NCBI RefSeq assembly: GCF_019039255.1
Contig: NZ_CP077062.1
Span: forward strand, 248,001 to 312,000
Length of the DNA stretch: 64,000 bases
Source of the DNA: Nocardioides panacis
Lineage (GTDB): Bacteria; Actinomycetota; Actinomycetes; Propionibacteriales; Nocardioidaceae
Reading direction: 5' to 3'
The position numbers and the translations under genes are program-made. The notes below the pieces were generated by a model. The model saw only the letters and a program-made list of their open reading frames with translations. It had not been told where the DNA came from and searched no databases. This document shows positions 55,178 through 63,807 of this stretch, piece after piece; position 1 is the stretch's first letter; every line of letters begins with the position of its first letter.

Positions 55178-56050
55178 TCAGTCCCAGCTGCAGCTGCACC
55201 CGGGGTGGCGCAGCCAGGACCGCGACTCGAGCGCGGCGACGCCGGTGTGCAGCGTGAGGGTGGTCGACCAGGTCGAGGGGCGGTGCCCGTCGACGTACGC
55301 CGCCAGGTCGCGGGCCGCCCAGCCGACGGCGATCGCGGCGAGCAGCGGGTCGAGCGGCTCGGGGGCGCCGTCGGCCCGGTCGCGCGAGCAGGCGGCGGCG
55401 TACTGCCGGACCAGCAGCGGCCACGCCGGGTCGACGTCGGTGTGGTGGGCGTCCAGGCAGCGCAGGCACGCGGTCGTGCCCGGCACCACGAACGGGCCGA
55501 CGACCGCGCGGCCCTCGGTGAGCCGGACCAGGAGGTACGGCGTCCCGGCGCGGGTCCACGCGTCGACCAGCTCCCGGTCGGGCTCGCCGACCCCGACGAG
55601 CACGCCGCAGTCGGGTGCGGAGCGGCCCCGGTGCGCGTGCAGCCCGGCGGTCTCGAGCAGCGCCTCCAGGTCCCGCCGCACGACGGACCCGGCGGGGTGC
55701 CCGAAGGTGCGCGTCTCGGTGCGCCACCGGCCGCGCGCGCGACGGACGTCCGGTGCCCGGGGGCCGGCGGACCGCGCGAGCGCGGCGACCGTGGGGCCGG
55801 CGAGGGCGTCGCGACCGGGTGGCGGCACGAGCGCCCGCTCGTCGAGCAGCAGGTCGTGGGCGGCGAGCACGTCGAGGGTGGCGCCGTCGCGGTGCTCGGC
55901 GACGTCCGCCGACGCGGCGATCAGCCGCAGCGCGTCCCGGACCGGGGGCGAGTCGGGGAGCACCAGCGCGGTGCGCGGGTCGAGCCCCACCTGGAGCTCG
56001 CCGGTGCCGCGGCTGAGCACGTGGGTGCCGGGGCGGAGGATCGGACGCAT
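55178..56050 (-). CDS. TOMM cyclodehydratase/ThiF-like protein (orphan)
   Basis: The 290-aa protein begins MRPILRPGTHVLSRGTGELQ, typical of the N-terminal part of bacteriocin (TOMM) biosynthesis cyclodehydratase-type proteins. It ends with a Cys-rich HPGCSCSWD, and TTACLRCLDAHHTDVDPAWP lies at about 198-217; the Cys pairs could bind zinc. The ATP-binding YcaO partner and a precursor peptide are not in the window. M. tuberculosis Rv3196 occupies this position. The actual function is unknown. Confidence 0.65.
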   Translation of the reverse strand: MRPILRPGTHVLSRGTGELQVGLDPRTALVLPDSPPVRDALRLIAASADVAEHRDGATLDVLAAHDLLLDERALVPPPGRDALAGPTVAALARSAGPRAPDVRRARGRWRTETRTFGHPAGSVVRRDLEALLETAGLHAHRGRSAPDCGVLVGVGEPDRELVDAWTRAGTPYLLVRLTEGRAVVGPFVVPGTTACLRCLDAHHTDVDPAWPLLVRQYAAACSRDRADGAPEPLDPLLAAIAVGWAARDLAAYVDGHRPSTWSTTLTLHTGVAALESRSWLRHPGCSCSWD

Positions 56051-56114
56051 GCGGCCAGCCTTGCCCAGCCGCCGGGGCGGCGCGAACGCTCGTCCACAGG
56101 GTCCGGACACAGCA

Positions 56115-56145
56115 GCAGCGGGACCCCCCGAGGGGATCCCGCTGC
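56115..56145 (-). terminator. hairpin after the DUF5679 gene
   Basis: GCAGCGGGACCCC (from 56115) pairs with GGGGATCCCGCTGC (to 56145) with a single bulged base. On the minus strand it lies 24 bases after the DUF5679 stop and so separates that gene from the TOMM-like gene. Confidence 0.65.
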
Positions 56146-56168
56146 AGAGAGACTGAGTCGCTAGGTGC

Positions 56169-56327
56169 TCAGGCCTTGCCGAGGATGCGGTTCAGGTTGG
56201 TGCTGCACACGGGGCACACGGCCTTCGCCATGCGGGTGCCCTTGTCGTTCACCTTGACCTCGCCCTCCGCCTCGCGCTTCTCCTTGCACTTCACGCAGTA
56301 GAACTCGCCGCTCCAGGTCTCCGCCAT
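56169..56327 (-). CDS. DUF5679 small zinc-ribbon protein
   Basis: The 52-aa protein has two C-x2-C pairs (FYCVKCKEKRE and KAVCPVCSTNL) about 27 residues apart, the DUF5679 pattern of a structural zinc ribbon, and ends LNRILGKA. The ATG has AAGGAGG about 6 bases upstream. Its role is unknown; some relatives are fused to topoisomerase-type zinc modules. Longer upstream extension of the frame lacks a ribosome site. Confidence 0.88.
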   Translation of the reverse strand: MAETWSGEFYCVKCKEKREAEGEVKVNDKGTRMAKAVCPVCSTNLNRILGKA

Positions 56328-56590
56328 GACGGCCTCCTTGCTTATCGTCGAACTGGTCGTCGGCGGGAGTCTTGGGAAGACCCGCCGGGGCCGCGCCGGG
56401 TGGCGACCGCTCCGCACACTACGGCAGGCGGCGGGCCGATTCATGCAGGCGCAGCCTCATCCGGGCCGATTCACGCTCAGCGTCCAGGCGTTTTGCACCC
56501 TTCGCCGGATTTGACGGCTTGCGGCTCCCGGGCTGCGAGGGATCTCTCACGAGCGGCGCCGGAGCGCTCCGGATCGGTAGGGTCCCGCCC

Positions 56591-57397
56591 ATGACCGACA
56601 CCTCCCCCGACCGCGCCCACCTCCGCCTCGAGCGCCGCGACGACGGTGTCGCGGTGCTCACCCTGGACAACCCCGGGCAGCGCAACGCGATGTCGGAGGA
56701 GATGACGCAGTCCTGGGTGGCCGCGGTGGACGAGCTGGCCACGGACCGGGACGTCCGCGCGGTGGTCGTCACCGGCTCCGGGAGCGCGTTCTGCTCGGGC
56801 GGCGACACCTCCTGGATCGCCAGCGAGCCCGACGCGACCGTCGACGAGCTGCGCACCCGGATGATCGCGTTCTACCGCGCCTGGCTCTCGGTCCGCCGGC
56901 TCGAGGTGCCGACCCTCGCCGCCGTGAACGGCCCGGCGATCGGGGCCGGCCTCTGCCTGGCGCTCGCCTGCGACCTCCGGTACGCCGCCCAGGGCGCCCG
57001 GCTCGGCGTGCCGTTCGTGCGGCTCGGGATGCACGCCGGGATGGCCGCGACGTACCTGCTGCCGAACGTCGTCGGCGAGGCGCACGCCCGCGACCTGCTG
57101 CTGACCGGCCGCACCGTGGACGCCGACGAGGCGCTGCGCCTCGGTCTCGTCTCCCGGGTGCTGCCCGCGGACAGCTTCCTCGACGGTGTCCTCGCGGTCG
57201 CCGCCGGCATCGCCGCCACGGCCCCGGTGGCGAGCCGGCTCACCACGCTCGCGCTGCGCGACGGCGGGCACGCGGACTTCGAGAGCGCCGTGCAGTGGGA
57301 GGCGCTCGCCCAGCCGCTCACGCTGGCCACCGCCGACCTGCAGGAGGGCATCGCCGCCGCCCGCGAGCGGCGGGCCCCGCGGTTCACCGGGCGCTGA
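56591..57397 (+). CDS. enoyl-CoA hydratase/isomerase family protein
   Basis: The 268-aa crotonase-fold protein has the oxyanion-hole loops TGSGSAFCSGGDTSW (about 60-74) and AAVNGPAIGAGLCLALACDL (about 112-131), plus a conserved FVRLGMHAGMAATYLLP. The Glu pair of classical hydratases is not evident at the usual place (GMHAGMA), so it may be an isomerase-like or otherwise diverged member. The substrate is unknown. Confidence 0.9.
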   Translation: MTDTSPDRAHLRLERRDDGVAVLTLDNPGQRNAMSEEMTQSWVAAVDELATDRDVRAVVVTGSGSAFCSGGDTSWIASEPDATVDELRTRMIAFYRAWLSVRRLEVPTLAAVNGPAIGAGLCLALACDLRYAAQGARLGVPFVRLGMHAGMAATYLLPNVVGEAHARDLLLTGRTVDADEALRLGLVSRVLPADSFLDGVLAVAAGIAATAPVASRLTTLALRDGGHADFESAVQWEALAQPLTLATADLQEGIAAARERRAPRFTGR

Positions 57398-57758
57398 ACG
57401 CCGGTCGGCGGTGCGCGACGGGGGCCCCGCGGAGAAAGAGGCCCCCTGCCTCGCCGGTGCGCCGCCTGCCTTCCCCTGCGAGCGTCACACCGAGTCGGCC
57501 GGGGGCCTCATCTGCCGACCAACCTAGGGGCGCCCGGGACGAGGGTCAACGACCGGTCGTCCACCCCTGTGGATAACCCTGTGGACGACGTGTGGACGGT
57601 GCTCCACAGCCTGTGGACCGGGCGGTGGAGAGCGGGGACAAGCCTGTGGGGGACACGCCCGGCGGTCTGTCGCGCTGCGCGCTGACCAGCAAGAATGGCC
57701 GTGCACACCGTGTGGACGGAAAAAGTCGGCATATCGCCGGACGAAAGGGGGGCGGGAC
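57398..57758. other. 361-bp intergenic region with terminator-like hairpins and a DnaA-box cluster
   Basis: No gene is supported. The first part carries GC-rich inverted repeats (AGGCCCCC at about 57440 and GGGGGCCT at about 57501), probably ending the crotonase transcript. The second part (57568-57719) holds repeated TGTGGA motifs, described separately. The last 40 bases lead into the GTG of the PHP/HhH gene. Confidence 0.7.
57568..57719. promoter_or_regulatory. cluster of DnaA-box-like sequences
   Basis: Five sites in the same orientation match the reverse of the DnaA box (TTATCCACA or TTGTCCACA): TGTGGATAA (57568, perfect), TGTGGACGA (57580), TGTGGACGG (57591), TGTGGACCG (57612) and TGTGGACGG (57711). 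There is also a weaker TGTGGGGGA (57645). Spacings of 12, 11 and 21 bases put the first four near one face of the helix. It is not accompanied by dnaA or dnaN, so it is not the usual origin. A DnaA-titrating or DnaA-regulated site is possible. Confidence 0.6.
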
Positions 57759-58802
57759 GTGAGCCGTGGCGCCCCGACCGGCCCCGACCCGGTCGCCACC
57801 CTGCGCAGGATCGCGTTCCTGCTCGAGCGCCGGCTGGCCGACGGCTACCGGATCAAGGCCTACCGCGGCGCGGCCGCCACGCTGCTCACCCTCGACGCCG
57901 CCGAGGTCCGCGAACGGGCCGCCGCCGGCACCCTGCGCGACCTGCCCGGGATCGGCGCGAAGACCGCCGCCCTCGTCGAGGACTGCGTCGCCGGCCGGGT
58001 GCCGGCGTACCTCTCCGAGCTGGAGGAGACCGCCGGACCGCTGGTCGCGGGCGGCGAGGCCTACCGGGCGGCGCTGCGCGGCGACCTGCACACGCACTCG
58101 GACTGGTCCGACGGCGGCTCGCCGCTGGAGGAGATGGCGATGACCGCGCTCGAGCTCGGTCACGAGTACGTCGTGCTCACCGACCACTCGCCCCGGCTCC
58201 GGGTCGCCAACGGGCTCTCGGCGGCCCGGCTCACCGAGCAGCTGGCCGTGGTCGCGGCCGTCAACGAGCACCTCGCGGCCGGCGGCGGCTTCCGGATGCT
58301 GACCGGCATCGAGGTGGACATCCTCGAGGACGGCGGCCTGGACCAGACCGAGGAGATGCTCGGCCGCCTGGACCTGGTGGTCGCCTCCGTGCACTCCAAG
58401 CTGCGGATGGACCCCGCCCCGATGACCCGCCGGATGCTCGGCGCGATCCGCACCCCGCGCACCAACGTCCTGGGGCACTGCACCGGTCGGCTGGTCACCG
58501 GCGGCCGTGGCACCCGGCCGCCGAGCGATTTCGACGCGCAGGCGGTGTTCGCGGCCTGCGCCGAGCACGACGTCGCGGTGGAGATCAACTCCCGGCCCGA
58601 GCGCTGCGACCCGCCCGACGAGCTGGTCGGGCTCGCGCTGGAGGCCGGCTGCCTGTTCTCGATCGACAGCGACGCGCACGCGCCGGGCCAGCTCGACTTC
58701 CTGGCGTACGGCGCGGAGCGGGCCGAGCGGCTCGGCGTACCGCTGGACCGGATCGTCAACACCTGGCCGCGCGAGCGCCTCCTCGCCTGGGCGAACGGGT
58801 AA
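57759..58802 (+). CDS. PHP domain protein with N-terminal helix-hairpin-helix (PolX-like)
   Basis: The 347-aa protein has an N-terminal Pol-beta-like helical region with a helix-hairpin-helix (RDLPGIGAKTAALVEDCVAG, about residues 60-80). A PHP metal-phosphoesterase domain follows (GDLHTHSDWSDGGS, LTDHSPRLRVANGLS, TGIEVDILEDG, VASVHSKLRM, GHCTGRLV, EINSRP, IDSDAHA). It resembles bacterial PolX without the polymerase core, and is probably a DNA repair phosphatase or nuclease. It starts with GTG. The DnaA-box cluster lies directly upstream. Confidence 0.88.
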   Translation: MSRGAPTGPDPVATLRRIAFLLERRLADGYRIKAYRGAAATLLTLDAAEVRERAAAGTLRDLPGIGAKTAALVEDCVAGRVPAYLSELEETAGPLVAGGEAYRAALRGDLHTHSDWSDGGSPLEEMAMTALELGHEYVVLTDHSPRLRVANGLSAARLTEQLAVVAAVNEHLAAGGGFRMLTGIEVDILEDGGLDQTEEMLGRLDLVVASVHSKLRMDPAPMTRRMLGAIRTPRTNVLGHCTGRLVTGGRGTRPPSDFDAQAVFAACAEHDVAVEINSRPERCDPPDELVGLALEAGCLFSIDSDAHAPGQLDFLAYGAERAERLGVPLDRIVNTWPRERLLAWANG

Positions 58803-58812
58803 TCTCCGTCAC

Positions 58813-59415
58813 ATGAGCGCAGCGCAGGCGACCTCCGACGACCTCCCGGGCGACCCCGTCGTCGAGGTCCGCCGGTCGCGCAAGCGCCGCCGCACGGTCG
58901 CCGCCTACCGCGAGGACGACAAGGTCGTGGTGCTCGTCCCGGCCCGGTTCACCCGCGCCGAGGAGCGGGAGTGGGTGGCCACCATGCTGGCCCGGCTCGA
59001 GCGCTCGGAGCGGCGCCGGCGTCCCAGCGACGCCGGGCTCGAGCGCCGGGCCACCGAGCTCAGCGCGAAGTTCCTCGACGGCCTCGCCGAGCCGCTGCAG
59101 GTGCGCTGGGTGGCCAACCAGAACAGCCGGTGGGGCAGCTGCACGCCCAGCGACCGGTCGATCCGGCTGTCCGTCCGGCTGCAGGGCATGCCGGCCTGGG
59201 TGATCGACTACGTCCTCGTGCACGAGCTCGCGCACCTGATCGAGGCCGGCCACACCCCGTCGTTCTGGGCCTGGGTGGACCGCTACCCGAAGGCCGAGCG
59301 GGCCAAGGGGTTCCTCGAGGGCGTCGCCGCCGCCTCGTCGCTCGACGTGGCGGCCGGGCCGCCGGACTGCTCCGACGAGGGGGCCGCTCAGATGGCCCGC
59401 GACGACCACGCCTGA
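58813..59415 (+). CDS. SprT/YgjP-like zinc metallopeptidase (DUF45)
   Basis: The 200-aa protein has the YgjP/UPF0054-like signature: QNSRWGSCTPSDRSIRLSVR and the zinc motif VLVHELAHLIEAGHTPSFWA (HELAH at about residues 137-141, third ligand in EAGH). It is a predicted metal-dependent hydrolase of unknown substrate. It follows the PHP gene by 10 bases, so co-transcription is likely. Confidence 0.9.
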   Translation: MSAAQATSDDLPGDPVVEVRRSRKRRRTVAAYREDDKVVVLVPARFTRAEEREWVATMLARLERSERRRRPSDAGLERRATELSAKFLDGLAEPLQVRWVANQNSRWGSCTPSDRSIRLSVRLQGMPAWVIDYVLVHELAHLIEAGHTPSFWAWVDRYPKAERAKGFLEGVAAASSLDVAAGPPDCSDEGAAQMARDDHA

Positions 59416-59954
59416 GCCAGCGCGACACCGGCCGCGACCAGCTCGCGGAGCTCCGCGGACTCGGTGGGCAGGTCCCCGACCGGCCACCACCGCACGTCCA
59501 GCGACTCCTCGCTGACCTCCGGCACCGCCCCGGCGGGCGCCAGCGCGAGGAACCGTACGTCGAGGTGGGTCACCTGCGGGTGCTCGCCGCAGAAGCCCAC
59601 GACGTGCGCGTCGAGGTGCAGCGGGCCGGGCACCAGCACCAGGTCCGGGACGCCGGACTCCTCGAGGCCCTCGCGCAGCGCGGCCGCCGCCAGGGTCCGG
59701 TCCTGCGGCTCGCAGTGACCGCCGAGGTGGAACCACCGGCGGGCCTTGGCGTGCAGGGTGAGCAGCACGTGCCGGTGGTCGTCGGAGAGCACCAGCACCC
59801 CGGCCGTGACGTGCGCACCGGGGCAGGAGCGCCCGAGACCGTCCGGGTGCGCCTCGAGGTGGGTCACCATCCGCTCGCGCAGCGCCTGCTGGCGGGCGTC
59901 GCCGGACCCCCACGCCCGCAGCGTCGCGAGGGCGTCGTCGTGCAGCGCGGTCAC
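59388..59954 (-). CDS. NUDIX hydrolase
   Basis: The 188-aa protein has a Nudix domain (about residues 45-180) with the box GGHCEPQDRTLAAAALREGL then EESGV; the first Gly and both acidic clusters are present. The N-terminal 40 residues form an extra helical region (LHDDALATLRAWGSGDARQQ). It overlaps the end of the upstream DUF2342 gene by 4 bases and the end of the metallopeptidase gene by 28, tail to tail. Confidence 0.87.
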   Translation of the reverse strand: MTALHDDALATLRAWGSGDARQQALRERMVTHLEAHPDGLGRSCPGAHVTAGVLVLSDDHRHVLLTLHAKARRWFHLGGHCEPQDRTLAAAALREGLEESGVPDLVLVPGPLHLDAHVVGFCGEHPQVTHLDVRFLALAPAGAVPEVSEESLDVRWWPVGDLPTESAELRELVAAGVALAQAWSSRAI

Positions 59955-61327
59955 GGGGTGGGCTGACCGCCCCCGGTGCCGCCGGCGTCGCCGTCACCCG
60001 ACTCGTTGTCGAGCAGCTCGGCCAGCGCGGCGTCGAACTCGTCGTCGGACAGCGCCTGGGACGCCGGCACCGAGCCCTCCTGGAAGCCGAGCGGGTCGTC
60101 CAGGTCGGCCGAGGTGGGCAGCAGGTCGGGGTGCGACCAGACCGCGTCGCGGGCGTCCTGTCCCTTGCGGGAGCGCAGCGAGCCCCACAGCGCGGAGGCG
60201 TCGCGCAGCCGGCGCGGCCGCAGCTCGAGGCCGACGAGCGCGGCGAACGTGGACTCCGCCGGCCCGCCCGCGGCGCGACGGCGGCGGACCGCCTCCTGCA
60301 TCTTGGCGGCGGCCGGCATCCGGGTCTCGGTGGCCTGGCCGACGACCTCGTCGACCCAGCCCTCGACCAGCGCGAGGATCGTCTCGAGCCGGGTCAGCGC
60401 GGCCTGCTGGGCCGGTGACTTCTCGGGCTCGAACAGGCCGCCGTCGAGTGCCTCCTGGATCGAGGCCGGGTTGGTCGGGTCGATGTCGCGCATCGACGAC
60501 TCGATCTTGGACATGTCGATGGTGGTGCCGCGGCCGTAGTCCTCGACCGCCGCGAGCAGGTGCCCGCGCAGCCACGGCACGTGCGCGAAGAGCCGCTGGT
60601 GGGCCGCCTCGCGCAGCGCCAGGTAGAGGAGCACGTCGTCCTGGCCGACGTCGAGGCCGTCGGCGAAGGCCGCGACGTTGACCGGCAGCAGCGCCGCCTT
60701 GCCGCCGGGTCCGAGGGGCAGGCCGATGTCGGAGGCGCTGAGCACCTCCCCGGCGAGCCCGCCGAGCGCCTGCCCGACCTGGCTGCCGAACATCGCGCCG
60801 CCGGCCTGGCCGAGCAGCCCCATCAGCGGTCCGGCCATCTGCTGCGCCTCGGGCGGGAGCGCGCCGCCCATCGCGGACACCACGTGCTCCGCCACCGGCT
60901 CGACGAGGACCTTCCAGACGTCGATGGTCTGCTCGACCCACTCGGCGCGGCTCCAGGCCGCGGACGAGGTCACGCCGGAGGCGAACTCCGTCGACGAGTC
61001 GAGCCAGTGGTCCGCGAGCCGCAGCGCGTCGGCGATCTCGCCGGCCTGCCGCTCGGTCGGGGACGGGTCCGGCTGCTCGGCCACGGTGCGGCGGGCCACG
61101 TCCTTGGCCAGCGCCCAGTTCACCGACCCCTCGTGCGGCGACATCATCGCCTGCATCTGGCTCATCAGCGCCGACAGGTCGGGCATGCCGGCGCCTCCCG
61201 GCATCCCCGGGAAGCCGCCTCCGGAGCCGCCGAGGCCGCCGAACGCGTTGAAGATCTGCTCGAACGGGGTGCCCTTGAAGGGGTTGGGCTGCTCGTCGTC
61301 CGGACGGTCGCCTGGCTCGTTCGTCAT
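59951..61327 (-). CDS. zinc-dependent metalloprotease, DUF2342 family
   Basis: The 458-aa protein has the DUF2342 features: an N-terminal Gly/Pro/Met-rich part (NPFKGTPFEQIFNAFGG), SVNWALAKDVARRTVAEQPD, and the zinc-motif variant LREAAHQRLFAHVPWLRGHL (HQRLFAH at about 242). It is found only in Actinobacteria and M. tuberculosis Rv3195 is its orthologue. A protease role is assumed from the motif, not shown. It is divergent from moaE with 58 bases between. Confidence 0.9.
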   Translation of the reverse strand: MTNEPGDRPDDEQPNPFKGTPFEQIFNAFGGLGGSGGGFPGMPGGAGMPDLSALMSQMQAMMSPHEGSVNWALAKDVARRTVAEQPDPSPTERQAGEIADALRLADHWLDSSTEFASGVTSSAAWSRAEWVEQTIDVWKVLVEPVAEHVVSAMGGALPPEAQQMAGPLMGLLGQAGGAMFGSQVGQALGGLAGEVLSASDIGLPLGPGGKAALLPVNVAAFADGLDVGQDDVLLYLALREAAHQRLFAHVPWLRGHLLAAVEDYGRGTTIDMSKIESSMRDIDPTNPASIQEALDGGLFEPEKSPAQQAALTRLETILALVEGWVDEVVGQATETRMPAAAKMQEAVRRRRAAGGPAESTFAALVGLELRPRRLRDASALWGSLRSRKGQDARDAVWSHPDLLPTSADLDDPLGFQEGSVPASQALSDDEFDAALAELLDNESGDGDAGGTGGGQPTP

Positions 61328-61385
61328 GCCCCCAAACTACTCGCCGCGTCCAACGGGCGGCGCACCGTGTGGGTACGCTCGACGC

Positions 61386-61820
61386 GTGACCACCGACCTG
61401 CCCGTCGTACGCCTCGTCGACATCCGGGAGACCCCGCTCGACGTGGCCGAGGTGCTCGCCGCCCTGGCCGACCGGGCCGCCGGGGGAGTGGACGTGTTCG
61501 TCGGCACCGTCCGCGACCACGACCACGACCAGGGCGTCACCGGCCTGGACTACTCCGCGCACCCGACCGCGATGCAGCGGCTGGTCGAGGTCGCGGAGCG
61601 GATCGCCGAGAAGTACGACGTGATCGCGGTCGCCGCGGTGCACCGGGTCGGCCGGCTCGCGATCGGCGACGCCGCCGTCGTGGTGGCCACCGCTGCCGCG
61701 CACCGGGGCGAGGCCTTCGAGGCCTCCCGCGCACTCATCGACGAGCTCAAGGCGTCGGTGCCGATCTGGAAGCACCAGGTCTTCACCGACGGCACCGACG
61801 AGTGGGTCGGCACGCCGTAG
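61386..61820 (+). CDS. moaE: molybdopterin synthase catalytic subunit MoaE
   Basis: The 144-aa protein has DVFVGTVRDHDHD, GLDYSAHPTAMQRL, AAVHRVGRLAIGDAAVVVA, AAHRGEAFEASRALIDELKA and the C-terminal PIWKHQVFTDG with the catalytic Lys. MoaE with MoaD makes the dithiolene of molybdopterin in the cytosol. MoeZ (33419) is the partner activating enzyme for MoaD-type proteins elsewhere in this window. Confidence 0.92.
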   Translation: MTTDLPVVRLVDIRETPLDVAEVLAALADRAAGGVDVFVGTVRDHDHDQGVTGLDYSAHPTAMQRLVEVAERIAEKYDVIAVAAVHRVGRLAIGDAAVVVATAAAHRGEAFEASRALIDELKASVPIWKHQVFTDGTDEWVGTP

Positions 61821-61866
61821 GGCGTGGCTCACCGGCAACCCGCGTCGCGCTGCCTAGGCTGCCGAC

Positions 61867-62139
61867 GTGGAGATCCTGGCGTGGTTGGTGCCCTCGGGCG
61901 TGGTCCTCGTGATCGCGATGGTCTGGGCCGCCTGGGCGGGCCGTCCCCAGCGCGAGGAGACCGACCGCACCGGCGCCGCCTACGAGAAGTTCGCGGCGGC
62001 GATCGTCCGCGAGCACCCCGGAGCCGGTCGCGCGGGACCCGTCGCGGCCCGCGACCGGAGCACCGGCATCGCCGTCCGGCCGTCCCGGTCCGGCACCCCG
62101 CGTCCCTCCGGCCAGGACGGCACCCGACGCTCCGCATAG
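61867..62139 (+). CDS. small membrane-anchored hypothetical protein
   Basis: The 90-aa protein has an N-terminal membrane helix (WLVPSGVVLVIAMVWAAWAG) and a hydrophilic basic tail. It has the pattern of a single-span protein of unknown role; I know no family. It sits between moaE and the PDZ-Lon gene and starts with GTG. Confidence 0.72.
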   Translation: MEILAWLVPSGVVLVIAMVWAAWAGRPQREETDRTGAAYEKFAAAIVREHPGAGRAGPVAARDRSTGIAVRPSRSGTPRPSGQDGTRRSA

Positions 62140-62165
62140 TTGTGGTGTGATGAGAAGGTTGCGGC

Positions 62166-63222
62166 ATGAACCGCCGCAGCCTGGCCAGCATCTCGGTGTT
62201 CAGCCTGCTGGTCGCCCTGGTCGCGGTCGCTGCCTTCCTCCCGGTGCCCTACGTCACCGAGAGCCCCGGTCCGACGATCAACGTCCTCGGGAAGTCGAAG
62301 GACCAGCCGATCATCTCGGTGAGCGGCCACAAGACCTTCCCGACCGAGGGTGACCTGCGGCTGACGACGGTGTCGGTGACCAACCCGACCCACCGGATCG
62401 GGCTCGGCGAGGCGCTCGCCGCCTGGTTCGACGGTGCCCGGGCGGTCTACCCGCGCGACGTGATCTACCCACCGGAGCAGAGCGCCGACGAGGTCGAGAA
62501 GCAGAGCGCCGGGGAGATGGTCAGCTCCCAGGACTCCGCCAAGGTCGCCGCGCTGCGCGCGCTGGGCTACCACCTGCCGACCACGGTGAAGGTCGTCTCG
62601 GTGAGCAAGGGGGCGCCGGCCCGGGGCCGGCTGCGGCCCGGCGACGTCATCACCCGCGTGGACGGCACGCCCACCAGGAACGCCCAGGCGGTCACCCGTG
62701 CCGTCCAGGCGGCCGGTGCGGGCACGCCCGTCACCCTCGAGGTCCGCCGGGGCGGGGCGACGAAGACCGTGACGGTGACCCCCCGCGGCATCGCCCGACG
62801 ACCCGTCCAAGGCGCTGCTGGGCATCCAGATCCAGCCCTCCTACGACTTCCCGTTCGACGTCGAGGTGCGGCTCGGCGACGACATCGGCGGCCCCAGCGC
62901 GGGGCTGATCTTCTCCCTCGGCGTCTACGACACCCTGACGCCCGGCTCCCTGACCGGGGGAGCCAACATCGCCGGAACGGGAACCATCAGTGCCGACGGA
63001 CGCGTTGGACCCATTGGAGGCATCCAGCAGAAGATCGTGGCCGCCGCGGACGCGGGCGCCAAGATCTTCCTCGTGCCTCCGGCCAACTGCGACTCGGCCC
63101 TCCACGCCGACGTGACGAAGGACGACATCTTGCTCGTGAAGGCTGCCACCCTGAAGAGTGCGGTCGCGTCGCTGAAGGCCTACGCCCAGGACCCGTCCGC
63201 CGACCTGCCCTCCTGCCGATGA
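62166..63222 (+). CDS. PDZ-domain Lon-like serine protease (YlbL family, frameshifted)
   Basis: The protein has one N-terminal membrane anchor (SISVFSLLVALVAVAAFLPV), a PDZ domain (about 130-215; LRPGDVITRVDGTP), and a C-terminal S16 domain with catalytic Ser in DDIGGPSAGLIFSL and Lys in VGPIGGIQQKIVAAA. It probably degrades envelope substrates. Six C at 62779-62784 break the frame between PDZ and protease; five give TVTPAASPDDPSKALLGIQ and a complete 351-aa product of usual length. M. tuberculosis Rv3194c is the counterpart. Confidence 0.88.
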
Positions 63223-63780
63223 GCGAGGAGCAGACGCCGACCCCGCCGGCGGGCCCCGAGGTCGACCCGGTGCTGCGCGCCGCCGTACGCGAGATCGAGG
63301 AGCACGCCTCCGAGGCCGGCTGGGACCAGCCCGCCCGGCTCTACGCGCTCGTCCCCACCACCGACCTGCTCGCCCGCGAGCCCGCGCTGGCGGCGGCGAT
63401 GGGGCTCGAGGAGTCCACCGCCGCGGGGTCGCTGACCCCGATCGAGCAGGACGAGGTGCCGGTCGACAAGCCGCTGGAGTCGGTGCTGGAGCAGATCATG
63501 TGGCCCGCCGAGGTGTTCGGCTGCGCCGCGGTGGTCGAGCGCCTCGTGCTGCCCCCCCGAGGCCGACCAGCAGATGCCCGACGACCCGCGCAGCGCCGAG
63601 GAGTACGCCGCCGCGCACCCGGACCGCCAGGAGGTGCGGATCGTCGCGGGCGCGACCCGCGACGGGTCGACGTACTGCGCCCTGCGGATGCGGTCCCACG
63701 ACGACGCCTTCTCCGTGCTGGAGTCACCTGACCTGGTGCCGGCACTCCTAGAGTTGGTGCGCAGCACCCTCGAGAACTGA
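63219..63780 (+). CDS. PPA1309 family protein (frameshifted)
   Basis: The protein has REIEEHASEAGWDQPARLYA, the QIMWPAEVFGCAAVVERLV core, and the second-frame MPDDPRSAEEYAAAHPDRQE to LLELVRSTLEN, all of the actinobacterial PPA1309 family, function unknown. Seven C at 63552-63558 break the frame; six would read LPPEADQQMPDD and give 186 aa. The ATG overlaps the PDZ-Lon stop (ATGA). Confidence 0.85.
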
Positions 63781-63807
63781 AACCCGGACGGGACGGAAAG
63801 AGCCAGC

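Noticed and set aside
57568-57719. Chromosomal replication origin
   Set aside because: DnaA-box-like sites are present but dnaA, dnaN, gyrB, rpmH and an AT-rich unwinding region are not, and the region is only about 360 bases.
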